Assembly (NCBI GenBank): GCA_011125455.1
Contig: VKHO01000056.1
Location: 1-64,000, forward strand
Reading direction: 5' to 3'
Source of the DNA: Chlamydiales bacterium STE3
Lineage (GTDB): Bacteria; Chlamydiota; Chlamydiia; Chlamydiales; Parachlamydiaceae
DNA length: 64,000 bases
Part shown: positions 53,563 through 62,508 of the stretch, piece by piece
Position numbering within the stretch: the stretch's first letter is position 1
Layout: the number at the start of each line of letters is the position of its first letter
Program-made: the position numbers and the translations under genes
The notes under the pieces: generated by a model
Told to the model about the DNA's origin: nothing
Database searches by the model: none
Seen by the model: the letters and a program-made list of their open reading frames with translations, nothing else

Positions 53563-54951
53563 ATGAGAATTAATAAAGAAAATCTTAGATTCAGAACTAG
53601 CGCAGAATGCCCAAACAGTTTTAAAAGGGGCCTAGCTAACGTTAAGGTTATCAGTCTGCGTATTATCTATCTTATTTTGCATTGTGAATGGATAACAGAC
53701 AAAAAGCTGTCACGACGTGTAAAGAAACTCCCGGATGAAGTTATCCCTGCTACTATATCTGTAAGAGGGGGCAATGGTTTTGAGAATTTATTTAAAAAAA
53801 TGCCGCCCGAGCTATTTGAAAAAGTGATCTTCTATTTTAATTATGAAGATATGAGGAATGTAGAGAAAGTAAACCTTTTTTGTTTTCAAAGAGTAACAAG
53901 CTACTCAATCAGACAGTTTTTTAATTTTTTATATCACGAGATAAAAGAAGAATGGGGGCAGGATCAAAGAGAGCAATTAGAAAAATTAGAAGATTCTCTT
54001 CATGAAGCAAATGCGTTGGACATCAACAAGAAAATGTTAATTTTGAAAGAAGAAATAGCAGAAGTCCTTCAAGACTTGCCTGATAATAGAATAAAGGATT
54101 TGCAAAACTCTTTTGCAACAAAACAAATAGTATTACCTCGCTTTTTTGATGGCATCTTTACGGAAGCTGAAGTTTTAAAAGAAACACATCGAGTATATAA
54201 CGATAAATCTTTGGAAGATAAACCCTTTTCGCAGCTTGCTCCTGGGTTCTATCGTGAAGAAAAGCTTTGTGAGATTGCTTGTGGGCTTATATTAGAAAAC
54301 TATAATCAAAAAAGCCCTCATCAACCTTACCGATATAGGGACATACTAGATGCTGACATTGAAAAGGCTTTAATGATTGCCAGAAAATTGTCACTTGAGA
54401 TTTTTCAAGGCCGGATAATCAAATACGTTGTGCAGCTTCTAATCCGTGGAGAAAGAAATGTGGATGCTCTAGCCTGCTATAAGCCTTGGCTAGAACGAGT
54501 GCCGTATATTCAAAATGAAATTATTAATGCATTCGCTAGGAATGGGGATATAGAGAGTGTCTTAAAAATTTTTGATGCTGTCTTAAAAAAAGACTACGAG
54601 AATAACCTTAAAAACCAGCTGCTTTGCTCTTGTGCTACTGTCTTTATTAGGGCACAACATACTGAACATGCCTTAACAATTTTGAAAAAACTCACAGAGC
54701 AAAAGCATCATGAAATTTTTATTCTTAATATTTTGTTCGATCTTGCCATATCCAGTAACATGGTGAATTCCCATACCTTTTTTGATGAAATAAAATCTCC
54801 TCAAAAAGAGACTATCTTAAAAAGCCTTATCCAAAAGTTAACGAACGCTTGTGAATGGGATCAGGCTATAGCATTTGCTCAAAAAATTTCTTCTAATGAA
54901 GAAAGAGAAGCATCCATTAAATCTATTGAAGCGCAAAGAATGCATCATTGA
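53563..54951 (+). CDS. F-box-like protein with helical repeats
   Basis: From the ATG at 53563 (GGGGGG-type ribosome binding site; GTG at 53557 in frame) this is a 462-residue protein. Residues about 79-118 read as an F-box-like motif: M-P-P-E-L-F-E-K-V-I-F-Y-F followed by D-M-R-N-V-E-K-V-N-L-F-C-F. The rest is helical repeats with a pattern of D-A-L-A-C-Y, R-N-G-D-I-E-S-V-L-K-I-F-D and E-H-A-L-T-I-L-K-K-L, like TPR/PPR arrays. Eukaryotic F-box proteins recruit substrates to SCF ubiquitin ligases. Amoeba-associated chlamydiae are known to be rich in such proteins. A role as secreted effector is inferred. Confidence 0.65.
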   Translation: MRINKENLRFRTSAECPNSFKRGLANVKVISLRIIYLILHCEWITDKKLSRRVKKLPDEVIPATISVRGGNGFENLFKKMPPELFEKVIFYFNYEDMRNVEKVNLFCFQRVTSYSIRQFFNFLYHEIKEEWGQDQREQLEKLEDSLHEANALDINKKMLILKEEIAEVLQDLPDNRIKDLQNSFATKQIVLPRFFDGIFTEAEVLKETHRVYNDKSLEDKPFSQLAPGFYREEKLCEIACGLILENYNQKSPHQPYRYRDILDADIEKALMIARKLSLEIFQGRIIKYVVQLLIRGERNVDALACYKPWLERVPYIQNEIINAFARNGDIESVLKIFDAVLKKDYENNLKNQLLCSCATVFIRAQHTEHALTILKKLTEQKHHEIFILNILFDLAISSNMVNSHTFFDEIKSPQKETILKSLIQKLTNACEWDQAIAFAQKISSNEEREASIKSIEAQRMHH

Positions 54952-54993
54952 GAGGATTTTGAATAAGTTGGTAATTGGCTCTTCATTGGCAGT

Positions 54994-55713
54994 GTGCAAT
55001 TGGATCCTGAGGACTTCTTGCAAGTGAATGCTAGTACTATGAACTTTATTCGAGAGAACAAGCTTGTTGGCTTAGCTCTCGGGCTTATCCTAAAAAACTA
55101 TAACGAAAAAACTCATTTGGAAGACCGTAACTATAAAGATCTAGCAGATGCTGATATAGAAAACGCCCTGATGGTTGCCAGAAAAATAACTTTGTGCCCT
55201 CTTCAAGGAACAATAATCAAACACCTTATTCAATTTCTAATAGATAGCGGACAGCCTGAGGATGCTTTAGCCTGTTTTATGCCTTGGCAAGAAAAATTAA
55301 ATTATTTGCTCCCTGAAGTCGCTAAAGAATTTATAATGAAAGGTGATGTAAAGAGTATTTTAAAATTTGCTGAAAGTAGCTCTCATAAAAATGTTCTGCT
55401 TTTCTTTTGTGCTAATCTCTTTATTAAGAATGGCCAGGTCGGGCATGCACTAAAAATTTCAGAAGAAGCCAGTGAAGAGAGCTGTTTAGCCAAAATCGCT
55501 TCAAGTTTAGCTGAATATGGTTACATTCAGGAATCTTTAAATATCTTTCACAAATTCCCCGAAATAGCGCATAAGCAATGGTTGTTTGAGAATATTATAG
55601 ATCATTTAGAGGGTTTAGAAAAGTGGGATAGTATCGTAGAATTTGCTGAAAAAGTTCCTGATAACATAAGGGAGAAATACGATGAAAAAATTAGTAAAAT
55701 AAAAGCAAAATAA
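54994..55713 (+). CDS. Helical-repeat protein, truncated paralog of preceding gene
   Basis: A 239-residue frame starting at GTG (54994; ATG at 55039 as alternative). It aligns with the C-terminal half of the upstream protein: L-A-L-G-L-I-L-K-N-Y-N-E-K against I-A-C-G-L-I-L-E-N-Y-N-Q-K, and D-A-D-I-E-N-A-L-M-V-A-R-K against D-A-D-I-E-K-A-L-M-I-A-R-K. The F-box half is missing. Either a partial tandem duplication or the 3' half of a once longer protein, cut off by an early stop at 54951. The start has no clear ribosome binding site. It may be expressed by read-through or be a relic. Confidence 0.6.
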   Translation: MQLDPEDFLQVNASTMNFIRENKLVGLALGLILKNYNEKTHLEDRNYKDLADADIENALMVARKITLCPLQGTIIKHLIQFLIDSGQPEDALACFMPWQEKLNYLLPEVAKEFIMKGDVKSILKFAESSSHKNVLLFFCANLFIKNGQVGHALKISEEASEESCLAKIASSLAEYGYIQESLNIFHKFPEIAHKQWLFENIIDHLEGLEKWDSIVEFAEKVPDNIREKYDEKISKIKAK

Positions 55714-55804
55714 GAATACAAATATCTTGATTCATAATAAAAAGAGGAAAAGAATACTCGCTTTTCAAAATTCATAACCAATTTTATTTTTGCCGAGGAT
55801 TCCT

Positions 55805-56452
55805 ATGAGTATACCTGACCATCATAAGATGCTTTACCGATCTCATCCATGGCATGGGATACCCCTTGGAGATGAATCCCCATTTGTCGTGAATTGCTAC
55901 ATCGAAATCGTCCCCACGGATACGATAAAGTATGAATTGGACAAAGAAACCGGCATCCTTAAAGTGGATAGGCCTCAAAAGTATTCTAGTCTTTGCCCTA
56001 CATTATACGGCTTTTTGCCCCAAACGTATGCCGGAAATTTAGTGGGTCGCTACTGTACCCAGAAAATGGGCAATCAGCAGGAAATTCTAGGGGATGGGGA
56101 CCCTGTGGACATTTGTGTTCTGACGGAAAAATGCATTCCCCGAGGGGACCTTCTTCTGAGAGCTCGACCGATCGGAGGTTTTAGACTCATTGATGGCGAT
56201 CAAGCCGATGATAAAATTATTAGTGTTCTGATGGGCGATTTTGTGTATGGCGAGATGAAAGATATCCATGAATGCCCGAATGCTTTAATTGAGAGATTAC
56301 GCCACTATTTCTTAACCTACAAAGCTTCTCCTGAAAGGCTGAATAGCCGTGTCCAAATTACGCACACCTACAATGCGGCAGAAGCGCGCGAGATCATTAA
56401 CTTATCAAGAGAGGATTACCGTGCAAAATTTGCAGGGCTTTTGAATAGTTAG
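55805..56452 (+). CDS. ppa: Inorganic pyrophosphatase
   Basis: A 215-residue family I pyrophosphatase from the ATG at 55805, seven bases after GAGG; a TTG at 55790 is in frame. K-Y-E-L-D-K-E-T-G at the substrate site, Y-G-F-L-P-Q-T-Y, and the metal-binding D-G-D-P-V-D-I-C-V-L motif are present, with G-D-Q-A-D-D-K-I-I-S-V later. It hydrolyses pyrophosphate in the cytosol. It starts 91 bases after the helical-repeat gene, with no shared function. Slightly longer than the 175-residue E. coli enzyme. Confidence 0.95.
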   Translation: MSIPDHHKMLYRSHPWHGIPLGDESPFVVNCYIEIVPTDTIKYELDKETGILKVDRPQKYSSLCPTLYGFLPQTYAGNLVGRYCTQKMGNQQEILGDGDPVDICVLTEKCIPRGDLLLRARPIGGFRLIDGDQADDKIISVLMGDFVYGEMKDIHECPNALIERLRHYFLTYKASPERLNSRVQITHTYNAAEAREIINLSREDYRAKFAGLLNS

Positions 56453-56466
56453 AAGTCCAGCAAAGG

Positions 56467-56739
56467 TTATCCTTCCAGAAAAGGGGTGTGGGAGTCAATC
56501 TTGGGTTTTATGAAGCCAGCACCTTCTCGATGCGTCAATGGATCATCATCGTGCATATTCTCCGCAATTTCCGTCGTCATTTTTTTTAAAGTAGTTTGAA
56601 TTTCCAGAATATGTGTATCTGTGTCATTGAAAGGAACGTTGTACTTTGGAGAAATTTTTTGTCGTATTTTTGCTTGTAATTTGAATTTATGATAAATTAA
56701 GGGTTTTAAATTCAAATTTAAATGAATTATGCCGTACAT
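56467..56739 (-). CDS. Possible small protein, uncertain
   Basis: A 90-codon frame that runs convergent with ppa and overlaps the start of the next gene by 11 bases. Its C-terminal half (E-I-A-E-N-M-H-D-D-D-P-L-T-H-R-E-G-A-G-F) has protein-like, non-repetitive composition, but the start at 56739 has no ribosome binding site and the N-terminal half is biased. It might be a gene beginning at an unusual codon further inside. No family recognised; treat as doubtful. Confidence 0.25.
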   Translation of the reverse strand: MYGIIHLNLNLKPLIYHKFKLQAKIRQKISPKYNVPFNDTDTHILEIQTTLKKMTTEIAENMHDDDPLTHREGAGFIKPKIDSHTPFLEG

Positions 56740-57385
56740 AACTTCTAAATTAGAGAATTACAATAGCATTATCGATAGTTTTGCTCATTCTCAAAATCCC
56801 TACAGCAGAGTTGCGGCTCGAGGAATGAAGCTGACTTTAATACCTTTGCAATTCGGTGCGAGAGCTATTGATACGATTATTGGTGTCGGAATGGGCTTTG
56901 GATCTTTGGCCACACTTGGTTTAAAGCCAGAATTCAATAAGAGAGTCTTTATACAACTTAAATCTTCAAAAACTATATTCGCTCAACCTTTTACGCATGG
57001 CATTTCTTTGATTGGAGGCAAGAAGGGGCAAGAATCAATGGAGGACGGCTTTTTTCTCTCCTCTTGGACTAGGTCTCGTAACCGTAGAGCTGAAAAATTA
57101 GCTGATTCAAAGAACTTATTTAAAAGGCAGGTGACTTCCAGGCTGACCTATGGATTGCTTGCTGTTGCTTGCATTGTCACGAGAACAGTGGATGCAGTAC
57201 TATCAACCCCTGTTACCCTCCTCGCTCTTGTCACACTTGGTAAATTCAAGCCGCTTAACAATACGGCCATTCGAAGCCTTAAGTTTGTCGGTATAGTGAA
57301 TGACCTCTTTTATTATACTCTTAAATGCATTAACCCCAGAGCAGACACAGGGCAAGAAATTTCTCAAAAAACAATTGGCGATTAA
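56729..57385 (+). CDS. Multi-lobed hydrophobic membrane protein, Inc-like
   Basis: Unrecognised 218-residue protein. Hydrophobic lobes near residues 40-65 and 135-160 are separated by a basic stretch (S-R-N-R-R-A-E-K), and both lobes end in A-L-V-T-L-G or S-L-A-T-L-G-L-K-P type turns. This resembles the small membrane proteins at 421 and 60884 in layout but not in residue identity. No ribosome binding site is obvious. Location in the inclusion or bacterial membrane is inferred. Confidence 0.55.
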   Translation: MPYITSKLENYNSIIDSFAHSQNPYSRVAARGMKLTLIPLQFGARAIDTIIGVGMGFGSLATLGLKPEFNKRVFIQLKSSKTIFAQPFTHGISLIGGKKGQESMEDGFFLSSWTRSRNRRAEKLADSKNLFKRQVTSRLTYGLLAVACIVTRTVDAVLSTPVTLLALVTLGKFKPLNNTAIRSLKFVGIVNDLFYYTLKCINPRADTGQEISQKTIGD

Positions 57386-57579
57386 ATTAATAGTGGACTT
57401 AAGGACACCAATCAGAGCTAGCTGATAAGTGGCTTTTTTGCTTCTGAATGGAAAACCCCTCAGTACTGTAAACAGGTTTGCTTGCGAACTTCTCGTTTTG
57501 CTTAAATCCGTTAAGCTTTTTACTCAGTGAGCGAAATGGAATTTTTTAAATGTCAGCATGAAGTCTGAATAGAAAGAGA

Positions 57580-58404
57580 TTATAGATCGCGACAGGGCAT
57601 GATAAGAATGGCATTAGCAACTGCCTCAACTTTCTTATTTTGCTCTTTAATGCTCCCACAGGGGGAATTAATGACGTGGTTATTGAGCACCATTGTTGAT
57701 GAAGAACCTCCGTCTAAATTCAGAGCTTCGACGCAACCGATGGAGAGAAGAAATTTGGCTAAACACTTTATGGCCATGCCCCCAGCAACACCTTGGATGC
57801 TTCCATCCACAACAGCAAACACCCACTCACCCGTTTCCTTAATCCCTACAGCTGTCCTGAAATGCCTTTTGAAAATGAAGGATTTTAAAGTGCCTTCAGG
57901 AGTGAAGTCTTCTATAATGCAACCATTTTTGATGAGGAGGGGAGCACCTCCAATTACATGATCAAGCCTATTCCATTCCTCTTCAGATGTTGATTCTGGA
58001 ATGATTCTTACATTGTCCGTTCCATCGTTTGGGCGGAAGGCTACGATTCTATCAATGAGGACATTTTTGCCATCTTGAGACCAACCAATAGCACCTCTTA
58101 ATTTTGTGGAAGTCCCGTACCAATGTCCGTCAATTTTTAATGCGCCACTTGGTCTTCCATCTGATTGCCAAAACCCCCCATTGATAGCCGCTAAGGCGCT
58201 ATGACGTTTGGCAAGGGTTGCTACAGTTTCTCTTTTAATTTTATTTCCTTGGGCTTTTACAGGAAAAATAGAATTTTCTTTTGGGTCGACAATAAGAATA
58301 TGAATGGATGTAAAGAGCCCCTCGGGGAAATAGTGATAGCTCAGGGCATCGACATGTGCTGTCAACCATAAAAAAACAATGAAGTTTTTCATAAATTTAG
58401 ACAT
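57580..58404 (-). CDS. Exported phosphodiester glycosidase (NAGPA) family protein
   Basis: A 274-residue exported protein (signal peptide to about residue 20). A-A-I-N-G-G-F-W, V-I-G-G-A-P-L-L, R-T-A-V-G-I and L-N-L-D-G-G-S-S-S-T-M are the signature blocks of the NAGPA/DUF2233 family. The human member removes N-acetylglucosamine from mannose-6-phosphate tags; bacterial members occur in sporulation and exopolysaccharide contexts. Periplasmic or secreted; the target sugar is unknown. The gene stands alone, divergent from the gene at 58558. Confidence 0.85.
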   Translation of the reverse strand: MSKFMKNFIVFLWLTAHVDALSYHYFPEGLFTSIHILIVDPKENSIFPVKAQGNKIKRETVATLAKRHSALAAINGGFWQSDGRPSGALKIDGHWYGTSTKLRGAIGWSQDGKNVLIDRIVAFRPNDGTDNVRIIPESTSEEEWNRLDHVIGGAPLLIKNGCIIEDFTPEGTLKSFIFKRHFRTAVGIKETGEWVFAVVDGSIQGVAGGMAIKCLAKFLLSIGCVEALNLDGGSSSTMVLNNHVINSPCGSIKEQNKKVEAVANAILIMPCRDL

Positions 58405-58557
58405 AAAAAAACTTTTTGTTCCAAGGCTAGCCTATAAGCTATTTTTGGAGTAGGAAATTGTTAGTAGTGGGCTTGCCCTTTAGAGTATAGATGGGTATAG
58501 TCAGTATTCTAAGACTTTACCTAAAACATACGACTTAATACCTAAAAACGACTGACT

Positions 58558-59640
58558 ATGTGCATATCACTTGAAACCTACAATCATTGCTTAGACTCCT
58601 ATTTTCAAATTCCTAAAAAAGGAGAGTGGCGAAGTGTAGACGTTATACGCCTTGCTACATGGGCGATGGGGGGCGTTGTAGTTGGAGGGATAGCGTGGGC
58701 GGCTGGAAGGAGTGCTAGCGGAAGCAAAAAGTTGTATCAAAGAATTCGCAGGCGAAATGTCGCTGAGCAAGAAAGTGTTGATGAAATTGCCCAAGCTATA
58801 ATGCCTTCTTTATATCAAGCTGGGCCAGTGGAAATGACCCAGCTTTCTAGAGCTTCTTTGCAAAAAAATGAAAAGGTTGTTGAATTAGTAAAAGAGGCGA
58901 TTACAACTTCGGAAAGAGAAGATTCATCAACATCTTCCTGTAGTTCTAGCCAAATTGGCACTGAAAGTCGATCACTGCGTGTAGCTGGAAACCGGTTACA
59001 ACTCGATGAGTCATCGATAGGAGTGGATGCTAGTGCAACGGGCCCCTTGTTTGGCAGTGCTTCTCCGAAAAAAAATAAAGCCAAACTGCGACCGGAAATG
59101 GCTAATGAGAGAGTTCAAAAGGTGGTTTTTAATCAGCTTTACAACTCTTTCGGTTGCTATGCAGAAAAGAGTACAGCTTTAGTTTATGCTAAATTCGTAG
59201 AATTTGTTAATGTGCTAGATCTAGTTAATTCGGGAAAAGCCACAAAGACTGATAAGAATAAGATTTTCGAATACATCCCCCTTCTATTCTGTACTACGGG
59301 AATTCAGCTGGTGGCCCCTGATGAATATGAACGGCTAAGCCAGTTCATGGAATTTTGCTATGTTGGGATTAAAATCAAGCCTTTAACCCCTTTATCGACA
59401 GAATCTCAATCAAGGTTTTTTAGAGGTATTTTAAATAGGTTAGTTGAGGGTATGGTAACAATTATTGTAGATAAGGAAGAGAGTTTAGAAACACGTATTG
59501 CTGCACGTTCATTATTTTTGACTTTTGGTAACCCACTTTCTGTAGGCTTGAGTAAGAATGTTTCCGATAAGAAGTTTTCAACTATTCTTCATGATTTAGA
59601 AAATGAAGAAAAAAAGATGCACAAATTGCCCCATAGTTAG
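58558..59640 (+). CDS. Membrane-anchored protein of unknown function
   Basis: Unrecognised 360-residue protein. One Gly/Ala-rich membrane helix near residues 30-49 (A-M-G-G-V-V-V-G-G-I-A-W-A-A-G), a basic stretch after it, then a Ser-rich disordered linker (S-S-T-S-S-C-S-S-S) and a helical C-terminal domain of about 170 residues. A 9-base inverted repeat (ATAGTCAGT ... ACTGACTAT) lies in the 60 bases upstream. The layout fits an anchored effector, by inference only. Confidence 0.6.
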   Translation: MCISLETYNHCLDSYFQIPKKGEWRSVDVIRLATWAMGGVVVGGIAWAAGRSASGSKKLYQRIRRRNVAEQESVDEIAQAIMPSLYQAGPVEMTQLSRASLQKNEKVVELVKEAITTSEREDSSTSSCSSSQIGTESRSLRVAGNRLQLDESSIGVDASATGPLFGSASPKKNKAKLRPEMANERVQKVVFNQLYNSFGCYAEKSTALVYAKFVEFVNVLDLVNSGKATKTDKNKIFEYIPLLFCTTGIQLVAPDEYERLSQFMEFCYVGIKIKPLTPLSTESQSRFFRGILNRLVEGMVTIIVDKEESLETRIAARSLFLTFGNPLSVGLSKNVSDKKFSTILHDLENEEKKMHKLPHS

Positions 59641-59879
59641 TATCTTTTTCTCGGATCTATTTAGCTAAAGTTTGAGGGACTTTAAAATTTGTTATCCCAC
59701 TTTATTTCCAGAAGAGTGTTGCGACTGGAAATGGAATCGAAATGATGAGAGTTAATTACTCGTTATTTGGTACCAAAATGATTTTGAAGGAAATGGAAAA
59801 TTTTTTATCTTTTCATTTTTATAAAAAATGGTCTACTCACTTAGAGTTTATTGAGAAACCTTTTTTTTGGAAGGCAATC

Positions 59880-60845
59880 ATGAAAGCAATCTTGGCAAGT
59901 TTATTTCTTTCTTTTAGCTTTATGGGGTTGGATGCGCAGATGACTCATCTAAAAAAAGTAACGGAAGAAATTCAAAAAGAAGAGCAGCTGTTGCCGTTTA
60001 ATGAACTGATGCTCTCTTGGAATGCTGCTCGCCCAACCAAGGGGCAATACCAAATTTACTTGAGTGTCAAAATTGATGAATGGACTCCTTGGCTCCATTA
60101 TGCATCCTGGGGGAGTGAAGGCCAATCAGGTTACATGAGTGCAGAGCCAGATTGTCCTGCCAAAGTTTGCCAGTCTGCATTAGGAGTCGAGGACAAATGG
60201 GCAACAGGCTTTCAGATTAAAATAATAGCAGAAAATGATGCAATATTAGAGAGTATCACTGCGCTGCATGTCTATACAAACGGGGATCAATTTGAAGAAA
60301 AACAGCAAGTTAACCAATATCCTTCATCCATTTACTTGCCAGTGCAAGGTTTATCTCAAATGACTTTAAATCACGCTCGATCTCAGGATCTCTGCTCACC
60401 AACGTCAACGACAGCAGTTGTGAGATTTCTTTCTCAAAATCCTCAAATTGATCCTGTTCAATTTGCGGACAAATCTTGGGACAAGGGTTTTGATTTATTC
60501 GGCAATTGGATTTTCAATATTGCCCAAGCCTCTGCTGAGCTTGGCCCTAATTGGAATGTGTGGATCGAAAGACTTACCAGCTTTGATGATATTTACAAAC
60601 GATTATTGGCAAGGACACCGGTTGTTGTTAGCGTGAGAGGGCCGTTAAAAAACAGCGCATTGCCATATTCTAAAGGCCATTTGTTAGCAGTAATTGGGTA
60701 TGATGCTGAGCAACAAAAAGTTTTTTGTATGGATCCAGCCTTTCCTCAAGATGACAAAACAATCGTCGCTTACAATTTTTTAGATTTTTTAGAAGCTTGG
60801 GAACGGCGAGGAAAATTTGCTTATATCTTTTCTTTGGAGAACTAA
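59880..60845 (+). CDS. Exported C39-like cysteine protease
   Basis: From the ATG at 59880 (GGAAGG six bases upstream) this is a 321-residue exported protein with a clear signal peptide ending in L-D-A; a longer frame back to 59742 lacks a ribosome binding site. After an N-terminal beta-rich domain with Trp-rich strands, a papain-like C39 domain shows Cys172 in L-C-S-P-T-S, His267 in K-G-H-L-L-A-V-I-G-Y and Asp285 in M-D-P-A-F. Peptidases of this fold cleave double-Gly leader peptides or host proteins; the target here is unknown. Confidence 0.75.
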   Translation: MKAILASLFLSFSFMGLDAQMTHLKKVTEEIQKEEQLLPFNELMLSWNAARPTKGQYQIYLSVKIDEWTPWLHYASWGSEGQSGYMSAEPDCPAKVCQSALGVEDKWATGFQIKIIAENDAILESITALHVYTNGDQFEEKQQVNQYPSSIYLPVQGLSQMTLNHARSQDLCSPTSTTAVVRFLSQNPQIDPVQFADKSWDKGFDLFGNWIFNIAQASAELGPNWNVWIERLTSFDDIYKRLLARTPVVVSVRGPLKNSALPYSKGHLLAVIGYDAEQQKVFCMDPAFPQDDKTIVAYNFLDFLEAWERRGKFAYIFSLEN

Positions 60846-60883
60846 TACATTGATTTTTTAATTAAATTCTATGGAGATAGATA

Positions 60884-61273
60884 ATGAAACCTGTTTTTTT
60901 AACATATCAAATTGATCGATTACAAGATAAACATTATGAAAAATTAAATAAGTTTAGTGTAGCTCACCCTTTAGTAGGGCGTGTAGTGGCTTTCTCTATA
61001 GTATTATCGGATGTGGGACTAAATGCTTTAAAGCATGTGGCATGTCTTATTGAGAGTGTAGCATTAGTGCCTTTTAACTTGATTGGTGGTGCATTTTACC
61101 CCAAATATTCTTTAAAAGATTCTATTTTTTGCCTAGAAGTGAGTGCTTCCATAGCCTTTTCCCTGCCCGTTCGTTTTTTGCTTGTGCCAGTGAAGTTAAT
61201 TTCCCAAATTTTTGCTGCTGTTATTCATCCTGATAGAGTTCAAAGCATTAGGAACGACCATCTAACCTTTTAG
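60884..61273 (+). CDS. Small bilobed membrane protein, Inc-like
   Basis: A 129-residue protein with two hydrophobic lobes, about residues 29-66 and 78-110, around a Gly-Gly-Ala-Phe turn and preceded by a charged N-terminus. It sits 38 bases downstream of the exported protease, with GGAGATAG before the start, so the two may be co-transcribed. The general layout recalls the protein at 421-819. Function unknown. Confidence 0.6.
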   Translation: MKPVFLTYQIDRLQDKHYEKLNKFSVAHPLVGRVVAFSIVLSDVGLNALKHVACLIESVALVPFNLIGGAFYPKYSLKDSIFCLEVSASIAFSLPVRFLLVPVKLISQIFAAVIHPDRVQSIRNDHLTF

Positions 61274-61588
61274 CGTCTCTCCCCACCAGTATTTTAAAGC
61301 TATAAGGTCGCAAATATCTTAAAACCAAATTGCCTTGCCTCGGCAGTAATTTAGACCTTTAAAGCAACCCAGGGCTTGCTCTTTAAAAAATGCTTTAGGA
61401 GCTAGATTTTATATTATCGGTTTGCAATCATTCGACTTCCTTTAGAAACTGGAGAAGGCTGCTCTGTTAAAAACACATTATATAAGGCATTTTGAGCTAG
61501 ATTTTTTAACTTTCGGATTTTATATGGAAAAATTTAATACCAAGTTGTATAGCTTGTTTAAAAAATAGTTTTCACTAATGGGGGCATT
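61274..61588. other. Intergenic with a short direct repeat
   Basis: Gap of 315 bases, AT-rich, with no gene on either strand. Two imperfect copies of a sequence beginning GAGCTAGATTTT lie at 61399-61420 and 61494-61516, about 95 bases apart; they might bind a regulator of the gene at 61589. Confidence 0.35.
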
Positions 61589-62032
61589 TTGGAAATAAAT
61601 AGCTTAAATAATAATTTTCAAAATATTGAAAAAGGATTTAATTTTGCTGAATGTGTACCTATATTGGGCATTGCTTCATCAATTATTAGATCCAAGTTGG
61701 GCTTTCTTCAAATGATTTCAGGTCTAGCAATAAGCATAATAATGGGTTTTGCTGCTTTAGCTTCAAAGTTAGTTGCAAAAAGAACGACAGAGCTTCAATA
61801 TAAGAAAGTAATGTTAATGGGATTAGATCATGCCGTTCACGGTGCTCTAAACATTTTGCGAGGGTATGGGGTTGCCTTTTTTGGGGTAGGGACGTTTGGT
61901 CTAGGAAATGCATTGATGATCATTCCAAATGCCATTAAAGAAGATAAGTTTGCTCCTTTCATTGGCTACGGAGTCGTTTTTAAAGGCTACAGCCATTCTG
62001 TTCCAAGAGTTATAAAAATCAAAGAATCCTAG
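61589..62032 (+). CDS. Small membrane protein, Inc-like
   Basis: A 147-residue frame starting at TTG (61589) after GGGGG. Two long hydrophobic lobes (about residues 28-58 and 84-115), the second rich in Gly and Phe, with K-R-T-T-E-L-Q-Y-K between them. Bilobed layout as in the neighbours at 50685 and 60884. Function unknown; location in the inclusion membrane is inferred. Confidence 0.55.
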   Translation: MEINSLNNNFQNIEKGFNFAECVPILGIASSIIRSKLGFLQMISGLAISIIMGFAALASKLVAKRTTELQYKKVMLMGLDHAVHGALNILRGYGVAFFGVGTFGLGNALMIIPNAIKEDKFAPFIGYGVVFKGYSHSVPRVIKIKES

Positions 62033-62175
62033 ATAAGTACTTGATTATCAAAGGTAGGCAAAATTTTTTTCTTTTTAGGTTATAAGGGCAAAATTTTAAA
62101 TAATAATTATTAGTTTGATTAATAATTCAAATAGATTTAGCCTAAAGTTAACACCTAATTAGGGGGAGGAGCCAT

Positions 62176-62379
62176 ATGAAAAATCTAGAGGTCATAGCCA
62201 CTATACTGCTATTGATTGGTGGGCTTAACTGGGGATTAGTTGGTTTATTTGATTTCAATTTAGTGACATTCCTCTTTGGACAATTCCCTGCTATTGTTAG
62301 AGCAATTTATGCCGTTGTTGGTTTAGCTGCTCTCTATCAAGTTTTTCAGTGGAAAGCTGTCCAAGAACGTTGGAAATGA
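62176..62379 (+). CDS. DUF378 membrane protein
   Basis: A 67-residue protein with two membrane helices and a strong GGGGGAGGAG before the ATG. G-G-L-N-W-G-L-V-G-L-F-D-F-N-L-V and R-A-I-Y-A-V-V-G-L-A-A-L-Y-Q match DUF378, a widespread small membrane family of unknown role. High-confidence family, unknown function. Confidence 0.9.
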   Translation: MKNLEVIATILLLIGGLNWGLVGLFDFNLVTFLFGQFPAIVRAIYAVVGLAALYQVFQWKAVQERWK

Positions 62380-62508
62380 ACAATTTAAATTCCTTAATAG
62401 GATCTTGTAAAAGTTTTTGAATTTAGAAGATCCTTTTTTAGCTTTCTCAATTTCCTGTTGCCCATTCTATTGCATTACCCTATCTTTAGAGAAACATTGC
62501 GGCAATAA

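Noticed and set aside
58495-58560. Inverted repeat ATAGTCAGT/ACTGACTAT around direct repeats upstream of the gene at 58558.
   Set aside because: Nine-base arms with a loop of about 40 bases are within chance in AT-rich sequence; noted in the gene entry only.
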